12,784 nucleotides of DNA from CAYJRR01 sp964372275 [NCBI: uncultured bacterium] (GTDB lineage Bacteria; CAYJRR01). Each line of letters starts with the position of its first letter. Within the stretch, counting starts at the first letter, position 1. Made by a program: the position numbers and the translations under genes. Location: positions 1-12,784 of the forward strand of contig CAYJRR010000128.1 of NCBI GenBank assembly GCA_964372275.1, written 5' to 3'. Positions 10,410-12,784 of the stretch are shown here, one piece after another. A model generated the notes under the pieces. That model saw only the letters and a list, made by a program, of their open reading frames with translations, did not search any database and was not told the origin of the DNA.

Positions 10410-11966
10410 ATGACGACCTCGGTTTGGGGGTGGATCGGCATCTCGGTGGCCGCAGCACTGGTCGTGGTCGCGATCCACGATCGCTTCCTTTCGCACGACA
10501 ACATCCTGCGGAACTTCCCGGTGATCGGGCATCTCCGCTACCTGCTGATCGAGATCGGTCCGGAGTTGCGGCAGTACATCGTCGCCAACAACCGCGAGGA
10601 GTTGCCGTTCAGCCGCGATGAGCGCGAGTGGATCTACCGGTCGGCGCGCGGCGAGAACAACTACTTCGGCTTCGGCACCGACGACCAGATCTACAACATC
10701 GGATATCCGGTCATCAAACACGCGGCCTTTCCCCACGGGGAGGTCAGCTTCACCGGATCGATCCACGACACGTTGCACGACGTCCCGTGCGCGAAGGTCT
10801 TCGGCGAGGAGCACCGGCGCGCCAAGGCGTGGCGGCCGCGCTCGATCGTAAACGTCTCGGCGATGAGCTTCGGATCGCTCGGGGCCCGCGCGATCGAGGC
10901 GATGAATCGGGGCGCGAAGATGGCCGGCTGCTACCACAACACCGGCGAAGGCGGGATCTCGCCGCACCACAAGCACGGCGCCGACGTGATCTACCAAATC
11001 GGTACCGGAAAATTCGGCTGCCGAGATCTCGACGGCCGATTCTCGATGGAGGCGTTGGCCTCGACGCTGGCCGGCGCGCCGACCGTCCGGGGCATCGAGA
11101 TCAAACTCTCGCAGGGGGCGAAGCCGGGGAAAGGGGGCGTCCTTCCCGGACGGAAGGTGACGCCGGAGATCGCGGCGATCCGCGGCGTGCGGCCCGGAAG
11201 GGACTGCATCAGTCCGAACGGCCACGCCGAATTCCACGACGTGCGCGGGATGATCGACTTCATCGAACGGATCGCCGCGGAAACGGGCCTTCCAGTCGGA
11301 ATCAAGTCGGCGGTGGGACAGCTCGGCTTCTGGAGGGAGCTGGCGATCGCCATGCGCGAGACGAAGCGCGGCCCCGATTGGATCACGATCGACGGGGGCG
11401 AGGGGGGGACCGGCGCGGCCCCGCTCACCTTTACCGACCACGTTTCGCTGCCGTTCAAGGTGGGGCTGACCCGCGTCTACCGGACGTTTCTCGACGAGAA
11501 GATGGCGCGGCGCGTGGTGTGGATCGGGAGCGGCCGACTGGGTTTCCCCGACCGGGCGATCGTGGCGTTCGCCCTGGGGTGCGACATGGTGAACATCGCG
11601 CGCGAGGCGATGCTCTCCATCGGCTGCATCCAGGCGCAGAAGTGCCACACCGACCGGTGTCCGTCCGGGGTCGCCACGCAGGACCGGCGCTTGCAGCAGG
11701 GACTGGAGCCGGAGTTGCAAGCGACGCGGCTGGCCCGCTACTGCCAGTCGTTCCGCAACGAGATCCTGGCGGTGACGCACGCCTGCGGTTACGAGCACCC
11801 ATCGCAGTTCACGGCCGACGACGTGGAGATGAGCTCCGGTCCGGCGAAGTTCACCACGCTAAAGGATTTGCATGGCTACACCCCGGATCGCGAGTGGCGG
11901 GGGATCGAAGGGTGGGGATCCCTCGCGCCGGGTGCACACTGCGAGATCCCGTCGATGAGGGCCTAG
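10410..11966 (+). CDS. Membrane-anchored FMN-binding glutamate synthase family protein
   Basis: The 518-residue protein has the FMN/Fe-S synthase domain of glutamate synthase (GOGAT) without the glutaminase domain. One N-terminal membrane helix (about residues 5-22) precedes it. Motifs are NVSAMSFGSLG (148-158), HNTGEGGISPHH (176-187), IKLSQGAKPGKGG (231-243), TIDGGEGGTGAAP (326-338) and IGSGRLG (372-378). Cysteines 406, 412 and 417 keep the C-x5-C-x4-C spacing of the GOGAT 3Fe-4S cluster. Known GOGAT chemistry converts 2-oxoglutarate plus ammonia into glutamate. With no glutaminase domain and no GltD-type reductase nearby, the nitrogen source, the electron donor and even the substrate are open. 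The ATG at 10410 is the likely start; GAGG lies only two bases upstream, so the in-frame GTG at 10392 is possible. The next gene starts 5 bases after the stop, which suggests an operon. Confidence 0.9.
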   Translation: MTTSVWGWIGISVAAALVVVAIHDRFLSHDNILRNFPVIGHLRYLLIEIGPELRQYIVANNREELPFSRDEREWIYRSARGENNYFGFGTDDQIYNIGYPVIKHAAFPHGEVSFTGSIHDTLHDVPCAKVFGEEHRRAKAWRPRSIVNVSAMSFGSLGARAIEAMNRGAKMAGCYHNTGEGGISPHHKHGADVIYQIGTGKFGCRDLDGRFSMEALASTLAGAPTVRGIEIKLSQGAKPGKGGVLPGRKVTPEIAAIRGVRPGRDCISPNGHAEFHDVRGMIDFIERIAAETGLPVGIKSAVGQLGFWRELAIAMRETKRGPDWITIDGGEGGTGAAPLTFTDHVSLPFKVGLTRVYRTFLDEKMARRVVWIGSGRLGFPDRAIVAFALGCDMVNIAREAMLSIGCIQAQKCHTDRCPSGVATQDRRLQQGLEPELQATRLARYCQSFRNEILAVTHACGYEHPSQFTADDVEMSSGPAKFTTLKDLHGYTPDREWRGIEGWGSLAPGAHCEIPSMRA

Positions 11967-11971
11967 CCCGG

Positions 11972-12487
11972 ATGCTCGTGGACCGGACCCCTTGCTGTCT
12001 CGCCCCCGCGCGGCGGCCTCGTTGCGGGACGCGCTTCCTCGAACTGCGGACGTGGGTCTGCCGCGTGACCGGAAAAGGGGTGCAGTTGGTGACGCTGGAG
12101 GGTGACGAGCAGGGACGGGCGCCGTTCTTCGCGCAGCCGGTCGGGTTCGACGGACGGAGGTTTCTTGTCGCCGCCGACCACGGCTGCGACACCGAGAAGC
12201 TGCTCCACGAGGCGTGCCATTGGCTGGTCGCGCCGAAAGTGCGCCGCGGGCGGCCGAACTACGGACTGGGTCCCGGTCCGCGCCTCGTCGACGATCGGAC
12301 GTCCGACAACGAAGAGGTGACGGTCATGCTCCTGGAGCGGAGTTTGGCGCCCCACTTCGGGCTCGCCGAATCGAGGATCGCCAAGCCGGACTACAACGTC
12401 GCCGACCGCCGGAACGTCGACTGGGCCGCGTGCGAAGCGATCGCGCGAGACATCCTCACGCGCCTCGAATCGAGCCTCGCGGCCTGA
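11972..12487 (+). CDS. Small HExxH protein resembling EpmC (elongation factor P hydroxylase family)
   Basis: The 171-residue protein has a putative metal site HEACH (79-83) followed by W84. After that come K89, the pair R91-R92, N96-Y97-G98 and an acidic pair at 114-115. From memory, E. coli EpmC (YfcM) has the same order and spacing: HExxHW, K.RR, an aromatic-glycine pair and a downstream glutamate. A stretch before the motif (LVTLEGDEQGRAPFFAQP, 39-56) also recalls EpmC. EpmC hydroxylates the modified lysine of EF-P; whether this protein does so is an inference, since no epmA, epmB or efp is in the window. A small zinc metallopeptidase is the main alternative. The ATG at 11972 is five bases after the glutamate-synthase-like stop, with GAGG at 11957-11960 inside that gene, so translation is probably coupled. 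The first 30 residues are poorly supported as family sequence. Confidence 0.7.
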   Translation: MLVDRTPCCLAPARRPRCGTRFLELRTWVCRVTGKGVQLVTLEGDEQGRAPFFAQPVGFDGRRFLVAADHGCDTEKLLHEACHWLVAPKVRRGRPNYGLGPGPRLVDDRTSDNEEVTVMLLERSLAPHFGLAESRIAKPDYNVADRRNVDWAACEAIARDILTRLESSLAA

Positions 12488-12514
12488 GCGCGGCGGCGAG
12501 GCCCGACTCGACGT

Positions 12515-12784
12515 CTACTTCGCCTTCATCAACGGGATCCGCATCCCGTAGAAGGAACGGTGGACGAAGTAGAGCGAGACGATGAAGAAGGCGATCGCCA
12601 GCGAGAGGCTCACCGTGCGCGACATCTCGATCGCCAGCTCGACGGCGAGCAGGCCGAAGAGCGTGGTGAACTTGATGATCGGGTTCATCGCGACCGACGA
12701 GGTGTCCTTGAACGGATCGCCCACGGTGTCGCCGACCACCGTCGCGGCATGCAGATCGGTGCCCTTCTGCTTGAGGTCGACCTC
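12515..12784 (-). CDS. hppA: Membrane-bound ion-pumping pyrophosphatase HppA, C-terminal part (5' end outside window)
   Basis: The visible 89 residues are the end of a membrane pyrophosphatase. This integral membrane enzyme hydrolyses pyrophosphate and pumps H+ or Na+. The conserved active-site segment GDTVGDPFKDTSS is at fragment residues 18-30, with the acidic residues and lysine that bind Mg-pyrophosphate (D19, D23, K26, D27). Two further hydrophobic segments, about 34-52 and 57-75, are the last membrane helices. The residues that separate K+-dependent from K+-independent enzymes, and H+ from Na+ pumps, lie outside the window. The gene is convergent with the HExxH gene; only 27 bases separate the two stops. 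Confidence 0.95.
   Translation of the reverse strand, partial: EVDLKQKGTDLHAATVVGDTVGDPFKDTSSVAMNPIIKFTTLFGLLAVELAIEMSRTVSLSLAIAFFIVSLYFVHRSFYGMRIPLMKAK

Noticed and set aside
8846-10621. A 591-codon plus-strand frame opposite the beta-helix lipoprotein
   Set aside because: The minus-strand gene has a strong ribosome binding site, signal peptide and coherent beta-helix sequence. The plus-strand frame is a low-complexity shadow running into the next gene.
10628-11971. An upstream extension of the EpmC-like gene in its own frame across the glutamate synthase
   Set aside because: It overlaps the strongly supported FMN/Fe-S domain in another frame and is arginine-rich shadow sequence.
12488-12514. 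A terminator in the gap between the EpmC-like gene and hppA
   Set aside because: Only a 4-bp stem (CGAG/CTCG) with a 6-base loop and no T run is visible, which is too weak to call.

Overview
The window is 12.8 kb of G+C-rich DNA, roughly two thirds G+C by eye. Genes are tightly packed on both strands and use ATG and GTG starts. Two genes encode lipoproteins with low-complexity surface domains: a YadA-head-like repeat protein and a glycine-rich beta-helix protein. Alongside them are ClpA, ApaG, a full-length Lhr helicase and a membrane pyrophosphatase. This points to a Gram-negative bacterium of deltaproteobacterial, myxococcal or acidobacterial type, but the sequence alone does not fix the phylum.

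Layout. Positions 1-513 are the 3' end of clpA, which carries the ClpP-docking loop, followed 25 bases later by apaG (539-937). A hairpin region separates apaG from a 549-residue lipoprotein gene (1026-2675). That lipoprotein is built from a coiled coil and two copies of a module ending in 15-residue head repeats. Convergent to it is a two-gene minus-strand unit: an ElyC/SanA/YdcF-like (DUF218) membrane protein (3807-3040) and a small two-helix membrane protein with a CPAC motif (3021-2686). Divergent from that unit is lhr (3932-8323), whose last codons lie inside a strong hairpin that looks like a terminator. Facing lhr is a glycine-rich beta-helix lipoprotein (10216-8360). From the other side of its promoter region runs a plus-strand pair: a membrane-anchored FMN/Fe-S glutamate-synthase-like protein (10410-11966) and a small HExxH protein resembling EpmC (11972-12487). 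The minus-strand 3' end of a membrane pyrophosphatase gene, hppA (12784-12515), closes the window.

How the genes fit together. Most are housekeeping or stand-alone genes: proteolysis (ClpA), nucleic-acid repair (Lhr), envelope (DUF218 protein) and energy/ion transport (HppA). There is no phage, insertion sequence, CRISPR array, tRNA or rRNA. I see no multi-gene defence or biosynthetic system. The points most worth following up are the duplicated lipid-anchored head-repeat protein, the glutamate-synthase-like/EpmC-like gene pair with a cluster of GTCCGA half-sites in front of it, the PGRS-like beta-helix lipoprotein, and the terminator-like hairpin inside the lhr coding end.
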